Origin: Reticulitermes lucifugus
Lineage: Eukaryota > Arthropoda > Insecta > Blattodea > Rhinotermitidae
Assembly (NCBI GenBank): GCA_026260175.1
Contig: JAKCWW010000294.1
Coordinates: forward strand, 31,410-95,409
Direction of reading: 5' to 3'
Length of the DNA: 64,000 nucleotides
The notes below the pieces were generated by a model. It did not search any database. It saw only the letters and a program-made list of their open reading frames with translations, and had not been told where the DNA came from. The position numbers and the translations under genes are program-made. How positions within the stretch are numbered: position 1 is the stretch's first letter; every line of letters starts with the position of its first letter. Shown here in pieces: positions 24,910-40,300 of the stretch.

Positions 24910-27900
24910 ACAGAAAGAAATATTACTAAACAGGTACACAAAAATTTAATATTATGCCGAAATTTCCTTTAGAAAAAGCTGTTATAAATTTTTAATTGCA
25001 TTGATTTAAGGAAATAAATTTCTGTTGCCTCCATTTTTCATTAATTTACTTCAAAATGCCTACCAGAGTATTGGTGGCATTTAAAAGTCCCTGCTGCCAG
25101 GGAAAGGGATAATATAATACTTTTAGTACAGGCAAGGATCACATCATGCCTAATACTTATGAATTCAAATTTGTTACAAACATGGCATACTTTGATTTAA
25201 TTTGAATTCACTCTTTCTAGATTTAGAATTGGAACAATTTTAGCAAAACAGGAGTGTCATGCTCACTATGTTCAAGTATGACTGTTTTCTAAGGTATTAT
25301 CTAACAAGTCAACTGTGTCATTATTACAGAAAGGCCTTAAAGAGAAGAAGATAAAATATTTCACTCTTGAAGTTAATTCTGTAACTGGGAAAACCTAACT
25401 GCCAAATTTCTACCTTTTTAATTATGATAATCATATAAGTACATCCTGGGGTTTGAAGCACACAATTTATAAAAGGAACCAAATCCTGTTATTGTCACAA
25501 GCACTATTCTGGACAGGAATGTATGTTTCTATAAAACAATCTCTGAGAATTTCAACGTACATACAAGCTTGCTGGTAACTATCTAGCTGGCTTGTACCTT
25601 GCCATACAGAGGGAACACATTAGTATGCTCCTTAGCAGGATATTTTCACGAGTATGGCTTTTGGTAGTCCGGTTCCAGGAGTACAAAATAATTGAACTAT
25701 CGCATTTCTTGCTGTTAATGTACAAAGTTTCACTGCATCTGACAGCTTGAAGTGTTAACAGTGAAACAGGAAGGAAACAATCAAACAAAAAACAACTTTA
25801 ATTCATTTCTCACTAAGGTACCTGCAGAAGCTAACAGCTTATAAATATGTTCCTTAATGTTTGATGTGACTCTGGAATCTGGATGTCAATTTAGTCATGA
25901 ACATTGCAGATTGGCATATGCATGTAACATCCAATATATGAGGCCAGTCACCTGAACCAGATGGACACAAACTGAATAATTAACAAATCTAACATTATGG
26001 GTAAGCAAGCATTAAGTTTCACTGTCGGCATAACCAACCAATATCAAAACTTAGATCTAACAAGAAGTAACGGTGAATATTCAGTATATAAAGCGTTTCA
26101 GATCACCTGCACAGTAAACATATTAAGTTACAGTTTGTTGTATTCTTAAGTCAGAGCTCAGAAAATACTGTCTGCCATCTTCCCATTCTGTAACAATACT
26201 GATAAGAAAAATGAAACATTAAGGACAAGTGGCAGCAATGATAAAATCAATACTTTATACAAACACATTTCAAACAAAGTTACTTTCATAACAAATAAAG
26301 TGCAAGTGATAACTTTTCCTGATTTCAGAACAAACTTGCTGGATGAAACAAGCACTCCCTTGCACATCTGCGACTAAAACAGCATTCAAGGTTTTTTTGG
26401 CACTGTTTATGTATTTATGGGTTCAAAAAGGTTGACCTCCTTAAAATTTAAACATGCTGGTAATACGAGACCCGAGGTTCTCACAGGTGTATTGAGATTA
26501 CAGAACAAATGTAAAGGCACTTCAGTCTATCACAACTTTACCAACAACATTATAATGCAAAAACAATTTGTTTGTTGTTAATGAGTTGTGTTACAGTGCA
26601 GCGCCTTCAAATTGATCCTTAGATTGTAAAAACAATGAGGTTATGGTCTTCTGTAACTTTACTTTACACTTTGTCTTCTGTGATGACACTGTGCAGTTTG
26701 GCAGGCATGTATCAGCCGCACTATACAGTGTCAATCAAGAAAAATACCTCGTTTTTCCTAGTCCACGGGGCAAGTACACAAACTGTAATAAATGACGCTG
26801 AATATTTGAAAGAAAATAGAAGGTGGAAAGGATTTTCAGAATGGCACACGATGTTAATAAATATGATACTGCATGGACAGCGGAACCATTAGGGTTTATT
26901 TGGAAACACAGATTTGGGGGGGAACATGTTCCTCTGTAGCCCACTGTGTACTCACTCACTAAAAGCACAATGAAAGGCAAAACAGCTAGCTGTTTCCAGG
27001 GTGTGCCACCAGTGTTTCTCTTTCAACATGTTATCAAGTCCGATAGTGCATGTCATTTATGGTAAAGCTAAACAAGTTCACTCCCAACACCTGTCATGAA
27101 AATATGCATAAAAACTTTTCACTGGGTTAAAATTATCTTACATAATGCCAAGTCTCAATTCAGTGTTATTAAATTTAGGTTTTACTCCACAACGAAATTT
27201 GATAATCAAGACTTTTGGCACCAACAGTGCCATACGTATAGTACATTATTCTACTAGGTGTATACAGTTTAAAGTAATAACTCCATGGAATTGGCAACAC
27301 AGATTATACAAACTGCTGTAGTAAAACACTGGTTGTATTCTCAGAAGAATTTTTTTTAAAACAAATCTATCCTACATCCAATTAACCAAACTGCATCCTT
27401 CCTCACTTTACATAACATGCCCTAGGTAACTATCCTAGCAAAAGTGGTCACAGCCAACAATGATGTTCTTCCTCTACAGATTATTAACTATTTTATCTGG
27501 TCTATACATGTCACCTGCAGCTTCTACAATTCACAAAACCACATACTATCATAGTATTACTACTCTGTGAGCACAGCCAAACAGTGGGGCCACTATGCAG
27601 CCCCACAGATTCATACAGCCCTAAAATGTCCCTTGCACACACACAGAAAATTACTGCACCAGAAGACATAGTCAGCAGACAGCTGACAAGTCATAAATTC
27701 TAGCTCCCTGGATCTCCAGAACTGAATCCATGTGATTAGTATTTGTGGAGGACATAAAAAGATAAAATGAGTGTACGTGAGCAATCCTCATATTCTGCAC
27801 GCATGAAAAGACAACATTTAAGGAAAAGGGCTAATATTTCAAGACAAGAGCTCAGCTATGTGTCAAGAAATATTTTCAGACGGTTTTAAGGCATGCTCAG

Positions 27901-29410
27901 ATGCTGAAGGTCAGCACTTCAAGATTCTTCCGTAAAGACAAGTTGAACTGCAGGGAAAAAACAGATTCGAAATTCCTGTGGCTGCAGGCTCACCTATGTG
28001 ACAATGCTTCCATGCTCATGACAAAAGCTACCACCTGCACTGCAGAACTGATTTACAATTTAGGGTTTCACAAATAAGAAAACGAGTCAAGACATCCAAG
28101 TTAAAACATTTCTATGTCCACATACCACTAACAAAACTATGTAATTTAGTCTGAAAAAGACTGATAAGCAATTCATGAAACAATGGCTGAGATATGTTTT
28201 GTAGAATCTCCCAGCTCAAATTAACATCCTATTTCTAATACAGTGTTTCATATGCCACATAGCCCCATCAGACTTCTCTGCTAGTAAAAAAGCTGGACCT
28301 GGCAAAAAATGCATTGAACAAGCAACATTGTTTGTGCAGATGAAGTAAATAAATGATGAATTCATAGAACCAGGTCCATAACCATTAAACTGAATATCAT
28401 AAATGAGAACACAACCTTGAATTCAGTTGTATTTTGAATACATACTTAAAATTTCCCCACATTATTAAATGTCATAAATATAATAATGGAAGGCAACAAG
28501 TGCATTATACTATTTCAATTAAGAATGAAAATAAATTATTCTTTGCAGTTGCAATGCCGAACATGCTGAATATGAACATTTACACTTTCTCATCAGCACC
28601 TTCACAAAGAACAGTTAATACTAATTGTACCTGAATACTGAATGCTGTATGTCAGTAGTTCTGGGTCCTTCATGTATGGTTTACTGACCAAACAGAAAGA
28701 TGTCCTGAAACACAAAACATTTTCTTTTCCTTAAGTACTGTGCCACTGATATGAATATTGAAAGTTCCTTGCAGTTTCACCTGATAAGGCAGTACATAGC
28801 TCAAATGTAATGTCAAACATGTACCAAAGTAGGCGTGACTGTTGCAATTCATTAATACACACTGACACAAACCGAGGAAGTAACTGCTTAACAACTGCAT
28901 TACTCAGTACAACTACAACTGCTTAGTAAGTACAAAACTCACATGTCCTTTAGCTCACGTTTGTAAACAAAATAATTCACCATTCCAAATATAAAATATT
29001 CTGGCTTACTGAAGCCAACAATCTCAATCAGACCAGCTACTATTAGCCAATCTCAGTTTCACTATTTTCATATTCCCAGATAAATATTATGAAATTAAAA
29101 AATTCCCATAATATATATATATTATATAATACAGAGTAATAATTACAAAAGGCTGAATATGATGTACTTTTAGTTCCACTATCCTACTCCAGACATTATT
29201 ATGATATTGGCTTATTGCAATTTCAGCACTATTATGCAGTAAATTAGATATAATGAAATTCCATCTAAAATTCTGTACTTTTTTGTTTACAGTGAATGGC
29301 ACTTTATAAGGTTAATCCAACTACCAACAATTGTAATATACCATTGATAAAACAATCACTTCAGTGCAACAGACTGTTGGTGCGGTAGCTGAGCATGGTG
29401 AATACAGATG
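24910..29410. other. Intergenic and probable MEAK7 3' region; no supported gene
   Basis: About 4.5 kb of AT-rich DNA with only short unsupported frames. The part just below 29411 must hold the MEAK7 3' untranslated region on the minus strand, but I cannot place a poly(A) signal with confidence. Confidence 0.5.
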
Positions 29411-29975
29411 TTACTGTTGAGGCTGACTGGGAGTGTAAGTTGGCCTTCCAGCCAGTTCCAGTAAGTATCGATCAGGATGGTCAACCCAGTCATCTGGTGT
29501 CAGCTTAACTTTCCGTTGTTTCTCCGCCTGCTTTACCTCCCATTTTTTGACATCCAGCTGTGTTTCTCTGTAACAAATATTAAACATTTCAATGACTATA
29601 TCATGGGCACTTTCTTAAGATACATACCTGTTCTATGGAGTACAATACCTTAAGGCAGTGGCATTCAACCTTTTTTGTTCGCATACCCCCAGATATAATT
29701 TCTCTTCGACTTTGTGCCACCAAAGTTGTTGGTGCATAATTCAAGTTATACATAGTCTATAATCTACATCTAAAATAAGTTAAATAAATTAAATCCAAAA
29801 TAATGTATTAAATAACAAGTTTTAAATGAGAAAAAGGAGAATCAAGCTGTTAAATAACAAATATAATTTTGCCTATCATATAAAAATTAATAAAGGAACA
29901 AAGGTATTTTAGCAAAGCAAAATTTCATGCACTATGTGGAATAAAATGAATCCAGCCACCCAGATAATAATCACA

Positions 29976-30017
<42 letters not shown>

Positions 30018-33000
30018 GGAGCTCCCAAATCGCATGTCCTTACATCTGGGTCTCTTGTGGTTAACCCTAAATCTGGCCCTGATTATTCAGTGTGTATCAT
30101 GAAATAATATATATATATATATTTTAATTTTACGTACCCCCTAATATGTCTTCGCGTACCCCCGGAGGTACGCGTACCCCAGGTTGAATACCACTGCCTT
30201 CTTTACAGAAATAACTCTCTGTGAAGAACGCAGGATTCTGAGGTTAATGAATAATGGTGTTGCACATGCTTCTCAGAGCCAAAACATCTGGCTAAAACTA
30301 TAAATGGATTGTGAACCTGGATTGTCCAGTCCATAGCCTAGTCACTACACTGACTACACTATCCTGGCTCCTTTACTCATTTACTTACTGAATTTATAAG
30401 CTCGAAAGTGTCAGTACGTTTTTATCTGCCTACTCAGCTACTTCTACTTGCATTTATCGAGCACATAACTTCATGTAATAATACAAGATGGAATGTTCTC
30501 AAGGTCTCCTTAAAATGCAGTCTGCACAGTAAATGGTAAACATATGTCCTTCAATGGACATACATTTTCTAAAGGCACAGAGTGTCCAGCATTCACTGTA
30601 GTTTTGTGTGTAAGAGTGGAGTTGTTCAACTTTGGCCCCAGTGCTTGAGTTTTCTGCCCTTTTCTTGCTACAATGCAAATATAACCGCCCACAGCAATTA
30701 AGAGGTTAAAGGAAAAATTACATCTATCAAGTCCCAGTCATTTTGCACAAAATTCAATGCAAATCTCACAAACCTTAGTCCTACCTCACTTGCGTGATAG
30801 CAGCTTCTATGTCAGCTGATGAATACTGACACCTCCATTGTCCCGACTACAGAAACACACAGATTTACATGCACTCACCCGACCCGTGTCATAAGCCTAA
30901 GCTCACTAACGTTACCTGCGCCTAATGCTGGAGACTTTGTGGAATTACTCCTGCTATAAATTTTTAATGCAGCAGTTAGTCTCTGCTCATGTCATTGATC
31001 AGCAAGCAACAATTTGAAACAGTGAAAAAGATAAAGCACAATATTAAAATTTGACTTCAGGAAAATGGGCTTGGAGGACGTAAAGGGACACAGCATCTTA
31101 TCTCTACAGTATAAGCAGTGTTGAACGTCCAGACTTTGTGAACAGAACAGTTAATTTTGTTAACTGTAATAAAAACAAAAGTGTAGTATGTTACAAACCT
31201 TGACTGCTGAGTACCACAGCCCCAAACCTGTACACTAACCAGAGGGTACGGAATGGCACGGTACTTCACTATTGTGAATCCATCATCTACTTCTATGATG
31301 GGTTTACGGGGATCAAGTCCTGCGTGCAGGCCTTTTGGGTAGCCACGTATACTAGTGTTCAGGTACATCATCTTTGCACCCCCTGCAACACGTCATAACA
31401 CAGAAACATGTGTCATATACCATATTACTTCGAATTTAAGACAATCTCTAATTTAAGACACAATCCACTTAGACAAAGAAATTTGAAGTAAAAAAAAAAA
31501 AAAAAGATAATTAGAAAGGAGTAAATATGTTTTAAAGCAGTTTATTAACAAATTAAAAATGTTAATACTGTACTTAAAATTAAATATACAGGAAATTTCA
31601 AATTTTCATTACAATAATCTTTCTTCCTGCTTTACTTATTTAATCAAGATGTTCCTGCTATGTGTCTTCTGACTCACTATCATATTTTGAAGCTGAAGCA
31701 CCTTTATCGCTTGATTCACTATTGTCCCAAAGAATGTCCTCTCCTGTTCCATCTTCCGCATAGGATAAACAACATTTTAAAAACGATTTTCTAATAATAC
31801 CTCAAATTTAAGACACAACTTAATTGTCAGCCCGAAAAATACGAAAAAAAAGGTGCGTCTTAAATTCAAAGTAATACGGCAAGTGTTTAACCAGATGACA
31901 GATAAAAAATGATGACATACAATTACGGACAACAGGTACAATTCAACAACCACATAGTCAGATGACTAAGCTGTTGGTTGCATGGGCTGGAGGTGTCACG
32001 ACACTCCAGCACCTCTTAGTTACTGTAATTACAATAACTCCACACAACAGAGTTCTTCTTGAGAAGCTAATAGGTCAGGCCCCTTCATTAGTCAAGAAAT
32101 TTCCCACGTTTTATGGAATCTGAAGCTCTATTACTGTGTTCACTACAGCTCAACACTGGTCCCCATCCTATGCCAGATCCTATTTCTTTAAGATTAATTT
32201 TAATATTATCCTTCCAGCTACATCTATGGTTTCCAAATGGTTTTTCCTTCTAACTGCTTCAGCCTCCTGTTACATCCTCCATCTTATGTCCACAGATTTC
32301 CCTCAGCAACCTGTTCTTGAATGCCCTCAGTCTGTGATCTCCTTCATTGTGACAAACCAAGTTTCACAACCATAATAAACAACAAGTAACAATACATTTG
32401 TATGTTTAGTTTTTATGTTTGTAGACAGCATAAAAGAAGACTAAAGCTTATAAAACAAACAGCAGCAAGCATTCCCAGAACTGAATACGTTCTAAGTTTC
32501 TTTGCAAATACAATTTTGATAGTACCTTTCCTAAATATCTGATCCTTGCTACATTTTCAATGAATTTATTATCTCTCTTCGTGCTGTGAATGGGTCCTAC
32601 ATTCTGTTCATGAGACATAAACATATACTCAGTTTTCTCACTATGTATTTGTAGACAGATTCTGCATTCATCTTCATGGCACTTATCTTTTTACTCAATA
32701 AATTAACATTATCAATACAGACAAGATAGAGATGTGTCTCATTCAATTTCAGCCCCTCCTGGTTTTCTTGGACCTTTCTAATGGCACAATCTAAAGCAAA
32801 TTTGAGAAGCAATGGTGATACAGCATCTCCCTGTTTCAGACCATCCTACACAGCATACACATCAGGCAAATGTTTACATATCCAGACCTTACTCCAGGTT
32901 TCATCTGAACACATCTGAATTAACTCAACTATATGCAACTTCATATGTATATTTAACTCAATGAGAATACTGTACAAAGTTTCCTCCTAACCAAATCATA

Positions 33001-36000
33001 GGCTTTTTTTGATTTTGAATTCTATAAATAATGATCTTTAACCCTTTTGCACCATAATTAAATGCCCACAGTGATCTACAGATGATGAGAAACAGGGACT
33101 GCATAACAACAGATATAATTATAAGATGTTTGGCGTTTTGAGCATCACAATACACGTCACACATGTATCATGTTCAGTGCTGAAGAGTTAACTGCCCTAC
33201 CACATGATCCCATTTAAACCTGTTAAGTGCAAGTCTGCTGTATTCTATTATGAAAATAAACACATTACTTTCATTAGTATGAAGCCAATACATAGTACTT
33301 TTCACCCAACAAATAAAATTTATTGCATCTGTATAAGCACAATAGTCACACATTTTAAAATAACTCTATAAATATACTTTGCATACAAAGATCATGCAGG
33401 GACTTTCGGTATTGGATGAATCTGCTGTAGCTTTGTGACATAGAAATTTAGAACTATTTCCAATAAATGTTAATATAAACTTATTAAATAGGAACCTAAT
33501 CTACATAAAAAATATTCCAAAACTGATTATTACATAACACCAACAAGATAATTACAAATAAAGAATACAGTCTTCTGGGATCTGAAATTGTGTAGCCTGT
33601 TAAAAATTCACTGAAGTTTTGGAGGAACTCCTGCCTCCATTTTAATTTTCTATCATGAAAATGGAGGCAGTAGGCGTCTCTAAAATGCGGATATATTTCT
33701 ACCACACTACATAGCATCATATTGCAGACGATGGTATTTCTCACAGTCACCACCATGAGAGGGTGAAATCCATAAGATAAATATGTAATGAAAAATACTG
33801 AACATCTTAAGGTATTTAATTATAGTACGACATATTTTGTTAGCAGTCTCCCTATTGAACCAAGAGGACATAAGAATACGTACGCTGCACAATACTATAC
33901 AGCGGGAGTATCTGTATCACAGCACACTCCTCTCCTCCCCAGAAATGGTGTGATTCTTGCCACTCACTGTCCGCTGCTATGCAGAACTGTACTCCTTCCT
34001 GACCCCGCAGGAAGGTCAGTGTTGGTCCACGGTAACCAAACACATGATGCGTGAATCTATGAATAAAATGAAGACAATTTACAGAAAGGCACATAGCACA
34101 AGTCACTGCAGAATACTGCAAGCTTCTTTTTGATTGTAAAATTCTCAGCTCTATATTCAAATTACATTTATGCTACTTCTATACGTACAGTGTTTCCAAT
34201 GCGTGGTCACATAACTATTTACATTATCCTACGTCCACAGTCAGGTGGTAAATGAAGAAATAAGAAGGGAACAATCACTGGCTGTATTGACTGAATAACT
34301 TTACAAAAGGAAGCAGTGGAATGTAGGATTGAAAATCAAATGGAACTGGCAGGCCTCTTTTGGTAAAACTGGAGGATAACGTGAACCCATATCACTTTCT
34401 ACTATTGTTTTGTTAATGAAAATATGTCATTACTGAATAAGAAATACAGTAATAAAGATTCTTCAATAATAACAAGAAAAGCAGTTTTTACATAAGCTGC
34501 CTAACTTAAAAAGAATCTGAAAACTGACAAGAATTTCAAACACAACTTTTAGATTATGTGTATAAAAATGTATGAATTGTAGTTTGTATATCATCTGCCA
34601 TTAAACATGACTGCTTCAGCTATACACTTATCCCAGTCTTGCATACACACTCAGATGCTGTGATGACGTTTAGAGGTTACATGTCATTCAAAGCTAGTTT
34701 TTTCTCCCCATTTCTCTTTAAGGAACTGTCCCTTTCATTTCCTGCCGCATGTCAGTCTCAAGGGACCGAAGTTCTTTCAGGCTCTTAAAGTTTTAAGAAA
34801 CATAAATGAATTCAGTCTACACCACAACATCTAATTAATCAGAATCACCATCTTCATCAAATGATCCAAAGTTGGTATGAATTTCAAAGATCCTTTAGGT
34901 ATGTATTTCTGTATTTCCTTTATGCTGTCATGACTACATTAGGTAGTGATGGCAAACCTTCCACAGAGTATGCGATCTCAAATTTCACCAGACAACTAAC
35001 CCCACATCTGTCACTTTTCCCTAAAGCTGTAAAATGCAAATTTCTCTTAAAAACTGCCCCATAAGATGGTGTTATTACCCCAAAACAAAAACACAAGTCT
35101 CATGTCCTGTCATTTCAGCAATGGCCATTAGGACGCAGTACTGAAGACCTGGCAGAGCCTACTTGCCTGTTTGCTCCTAGACCGTGCTCATCGCTGTTAA
35201 AAATCAGGGTCCAGTGGGATGGATAGATGGAACCCAACTGAAATATACAAACAGCCTACCAATCAGCAGGTCTAATCAAATGAGAAACATCTTGCTAACT
35301 GGATGAAATTCAATCTGGCTACCATTCAACAACAAGACAACACAAAAAACAAGCAAAGAAACATATTGTATTTCTTATGTACTGTATAATGATGCTGACA
35401 GCCTAGATGGAAATGTGGGCCCTGGAGCAATGCAATTTAAATAGTTTAAAGAATTATATGGAAAAGGAGTTTGCTTGATGTTCATATAACCATACAATAA
35501 CAACCACATTACCAATAAATTATGTGCCACTGCACACTGACAGGATTTCAGTTTCAAACTTACTGAAGTACAAATTCCAACACTATCTCAATGTGAACAT
35601 GTTCTGGCCTTGCTTTTCAGCCGTTACCCGCAGCAGTGGTGCACAAACTTTTTATACTAATAACTTCAATTTCAAACAAATTTTCTTAGATGACCCCAAC
35701 CTGTTTTAACGGTTCCTATTATTGTTATCTTTCCTGTTAATCAGCACAACTGAAAGCATTTCTAGAATATAAGTTTAACTCTAAAAAAACATGTTGCAAA
35801 TTTTGTGCCTTGTTTCTAAATTCTGCCTGCTGTAAAATATAAGCAGCAAATTTTCTGGCATTTCACATTTTCCACAGTCTTTCAGCAACCCTAAGACAGG
35901 TACCTGTGACCCTATGGTTGTACACCACTGTCCTACAGCAATAAAATGAATAAAAAGCAGTAAAATGTCCCTCCCATTTTTAAAATCAGATGTACCATCT

Positions 36001-37334
36001 TACTCTTCAGTCTAATGGCCATTTTTTTAAGAATAAAATCCCTTGAAAACTTCTAATAACTTTGTTTGCAGACTCCATTAGCTTTCTGAAGTTCTACACT
36101 GTGTGGGTGATCTCTGGTATATTCCACTATATTCAATTACATCTTCCATTCTGAAGTTGAAAATTTGTCCTGCTTTTACAGCTTGGTTACATTTGGTTTT
36201 ATCACTCTTTCTGCAGGGTGAACAGATGTAGACTGGGTTAATCTGGCTCAAGACAGAATCCAGTGATATTCACTTGTGAACATGTGATGAAACTAACCAA
36301 CTAACTAACTGGCTGGCTGGGTAGCTGACTAGCTAGCTACCTAAACAACCAACCAGTCAACTAGCTAATTAAATTTTTAATCACCAAAGGTCACACTTTT
36401 AAATGAGGAATAGATTTCATATTATGACTATTAACAAAGTAACAAAAGTATCATATTATCACTACTGACAACATAACAAGATGTAACATTAGACACAATA
36501 TGCTGTACAGTCTGCGACAAAAATATATAGTTTCAGGGTCCACACTGATGCCTAGGGTATTATTTGTATTTTCCTAAGTATTCAGCATTGGTTTCTTTGA
36601 TTGGTGTGTGGTTATGTCTATTTAGTGATATCTAATCAAACATACCATCTTGGCTAGAATTGCCTGTGATGAGAATCCATTGGACAAGCAAGATGGCGAG
36701 TGAGGATGCTGTGAGGGCTTTGTGTACAACAGTGGGAGAGAGGATGACAACAGCCATACTTCTGACACAGGCAATATGTCACTGTCCTGGTTGTCTGACG
36801 ATGGAAATACAATATCTCTCTCCAAAACTGGTGTGTCCAGCTCCAGACCCTGCATAACACCACATAACTTGAGATCTGTGCTCTTCTGGGGTGTTATGCA
36901 GCGTCGAATGGTAATCCTTTACCAACGTTTCGGGGCAAGGCAACGGTTCCATCTTCAAGGGTCAAGAAGTCTAAGAAGGATTACCATTTGATGCTGCGTA
37001 ACACCCCAGAAGAGCGCAAATCTCATCAACATTGCGGCAGAAGCCTGAAATCACCATGTAACATGTTACAACAGATGGCAATGAACACAGAAAAAATTCC
37101 ATTGCTGAGATTATACAGTGTTCGTTAGAGATAAATGAATTAGCATGGACCACCAGTGGAATGATAGTGACCGAAGTACTCGCAGGAAAACCCATCCCAG
37201 TGCCACTTTGCCAACCACAAAACCCACATGGAGTGGTCTGGAATTGAAAACTGGCCTCTGCAGTGAAAAGCCCACAAGTAACTGCCTGAGCTGGGTGTGG
37301 CTGAAGAAAAAATTACACACGCACACATGTGCGT

Positions 37335-37393
<59 letters not shown>

Positions 37394-40300
37394 NNNNNNN
37401 NNNNNNNNNNNNNNNNNNNNNNNNNNNNNNNNNNNNNNNNNNNTCATTCATTCTGCAGTCTGTCTTACGACAGGTCCGTAGCCTCTTCCAAAGCAAGTTC
37501 TCCATACAGGGCAATCCAGTGCTTCCTCTATCAATTCCCAGTATCTTCTCTTTTCTGTAAGGTCATCCAGTAGCTGCTTACATCTTCTTCCTCGTCTTCC
37601 CATAATTTCTATGCTGCCCACTGACTTTCCTTCAATCACGTGTTTTAGAAGGCAGTTTCTACGCAAGATACGCAGCATCAATGGTAGATAAATGAAATCT
37701 GCATATGGAGTGTTGATGGAATGATACTGGTAGGAGGAAACTGAAGTGCCTTGGAATACAGCCGCAGTGTCACATAAAACAGAAAATGAGGCAACGATGA
37801 TGACGACGACAACAACAACAAATTGGCTGTAGAGGAGTAAAAAGCCTCAGAAAAATCAGCCTGGATGTCAGTGGTGTACACACAAGGACAACAGAGAAAT
37901 TTTAACACAATGCCACAGTCTGGGCACTCAGAGTAAACTAATGTTTGCTACTCGGAAGTAGAGCTCTGGCCTTGATAACATGGGTGGTGGTCCCTCATCT
38001 CTAGGTGAAGCCTGCACAGAAAAAACATAAAGTCTGCCAAAACTGTGAGCCTCTATCACTTGCCATCACTTTCCACTGGTTGCCATCTGTCTGGTGTTCA
38101 GTTTATATCCTAGATTAACATTTTAGTGATAATATTGCTGCAATATCTCACATGTACATTTCATCAAAGTCAGTAAGTTAATTAATTATTCAGAGGTCTC
38201 ATGATGTTACAGACACATATATAAGTAGACAGTGTTAATATAATGTGTTGTGTCGCACACAGGTACGCAGAATAGCTAAAATGTTAAAAAAATAATAATT
38301 CCAGCACTGCAAGACAAAACTAGAGAATACTATTGCATTAAGTGCTGTATCAGTATTCTGCATTGTAATATATTACAGTTATCTGCTGCCTATAAAAATT
38401 GTATGATGATGTAGAACTTCCACCATTTTTATGCCTGAAGAGACTACAGTGGGCTAGCCATATACTAAGGATGGATAATTCTCGTATCCCCAAAAAAGTA
38501 ATGGAAGGACTTTTAGAGGAAGGCGGCCTGTGGGAAAGCCTACAGGAAAATGGGAGGATGCTGTAGATTTGCTCCAGATATGGAACTGGAAGGAGGCAGC
38601 AAGGAACAGAGGAGGAGGAGGAGATGAAGAAGGAAGTGGAGAAGAATTTGCTGCATACTTACAGCACTAGCAGGCTGCCCTGCTTCCCGATATGCTGTGC
38701 TCAACACATGGAGAATGTAGCGATGGATTCCAACAATCAGCCTTGGAATGTGCTGTTCAATCCAGTGTGACAAGTAAGTGACAGACACAACTGACTTGCG
38801 GTGGAACTGAAAATAAAAATTATCACACTTCTAACATCAAACACCACAGTTTGGACTGGGTCTTCATTACTGCAGATACAAACGCAAAAAATGTTACTGC
38901 AATCATTTCAGGATGCAGGATGCATTATGTTACCAACAAATTTTATCTCTATACTCAGATATTGGACTTCATTCTGAAAGTCTATATATCTTTCCCTGTG
39001 GAACGCTGTCTTGATTATGGTTGTATGTATGGATCCTATTTGTCCCAATTTTCCTAGGACAGTCCCGGTTTTGTGTGTTTTAAAGAGCTCTGTCCCAGTG
39101 TACCACAAAATTTGGTGCAAAATTCCAAAAGTCCCAGGTTTTCCCAAGTCATAAAATTACAACATTTCTGACAAAATGTACAAACATTTTGACTTTCCCA
39201 TGGTGGTAGAAAATATCTACAGAAGTAGGAGAGCCATCAACCAGCCACTAACAGGAATGAATAGGAGGTAGAGGAGGGATGTGTAGATTAGTGATTATAC
39301 AGAGTCTGGACTGACAGAGCGAAGGATAAGGAAAGGGTATGTAAAGTGAACCGAGTGTCCGAGTTTCATCATCATCATCACCACCACCACCGTCACAATC
39401 ATTTCTTGTATCTGCACACAATAATGTCGTTACCTGAGTTAGTCCACTCAAGTAATATTAATAAATTACTCTGCCCTTTTCATTGTGTGATAAATTAAAC
39501 ATTTTGTCTTCTATCCCTTCCCCCACCCCAACTTACATGTTATTACATGTCCTGGATTTTGGTTCTTAAAATATGGGATCCTAGTTGTACGCTGCCTTCA
39601 ACTGTTACCAGACTACCAGTTTTCTGGGTGCAAGCTTGTTCATGCAGTTTCACTTCCTATGCAATGCACACCTAGTACTTTAGTCTATGCTTACCAATAC
39701 ATGCAGCATTCAAAACCAATGAATACAGTGAATCAGTACTGTTTGAAGACAGTGAGGTACAGATAGTGTCAATTTACATTGTGTTAACTTTTTATTAGCA
39801 TTAATTTTCACATGGCTTTACTAATCACTTTTCCATCCATTTATCATTTGCACAACATATTGCACGGAAAAGCCACAACTGCACTACATGCTACCTACAA
39901 AAACTGAGACGTCAAACTTTACAACTTGATCATAATCCTCAGCACATATCATAAGAACCAAAACATTTCATACACAGCTGCACATACTGCTACCTGTAGT
40001 AACTGACTGTAACTATTATGAGCTCAGCTCCTACTACTGCTGTAGCTATCACACAACAGCAACATCTGCTGATGAAACATGTTTAAGGGACTAGAAGATA
40101 GTACCAAATCTGAAGATGCAGACTAATCATGATTTTATTTCAAAGGGCAAATCAGAGAATCAGATATTTATATTCATTTATTACAACCAATTAAATGCAC
40201 AATATAACAGTACAGAAACGTTTTGGCATGAATATGGCATCTTCAGGGAGTATATGTGGAGTATATGTGCCAAACTTAAAACCAGCTACTACACAGCTAT

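Noticed and set aside
26635-26892. 85-codon plus-strand frame (MRLWSSVTLL...)
   Set aside because: No recognisable domain, no exon signals, and no neighbouring exons in phase.
37111-37573. Several frames with His-Thr or Cys-Val repeats
   Set aside because: They are readings of the AC microsatellite and run through the N gap.
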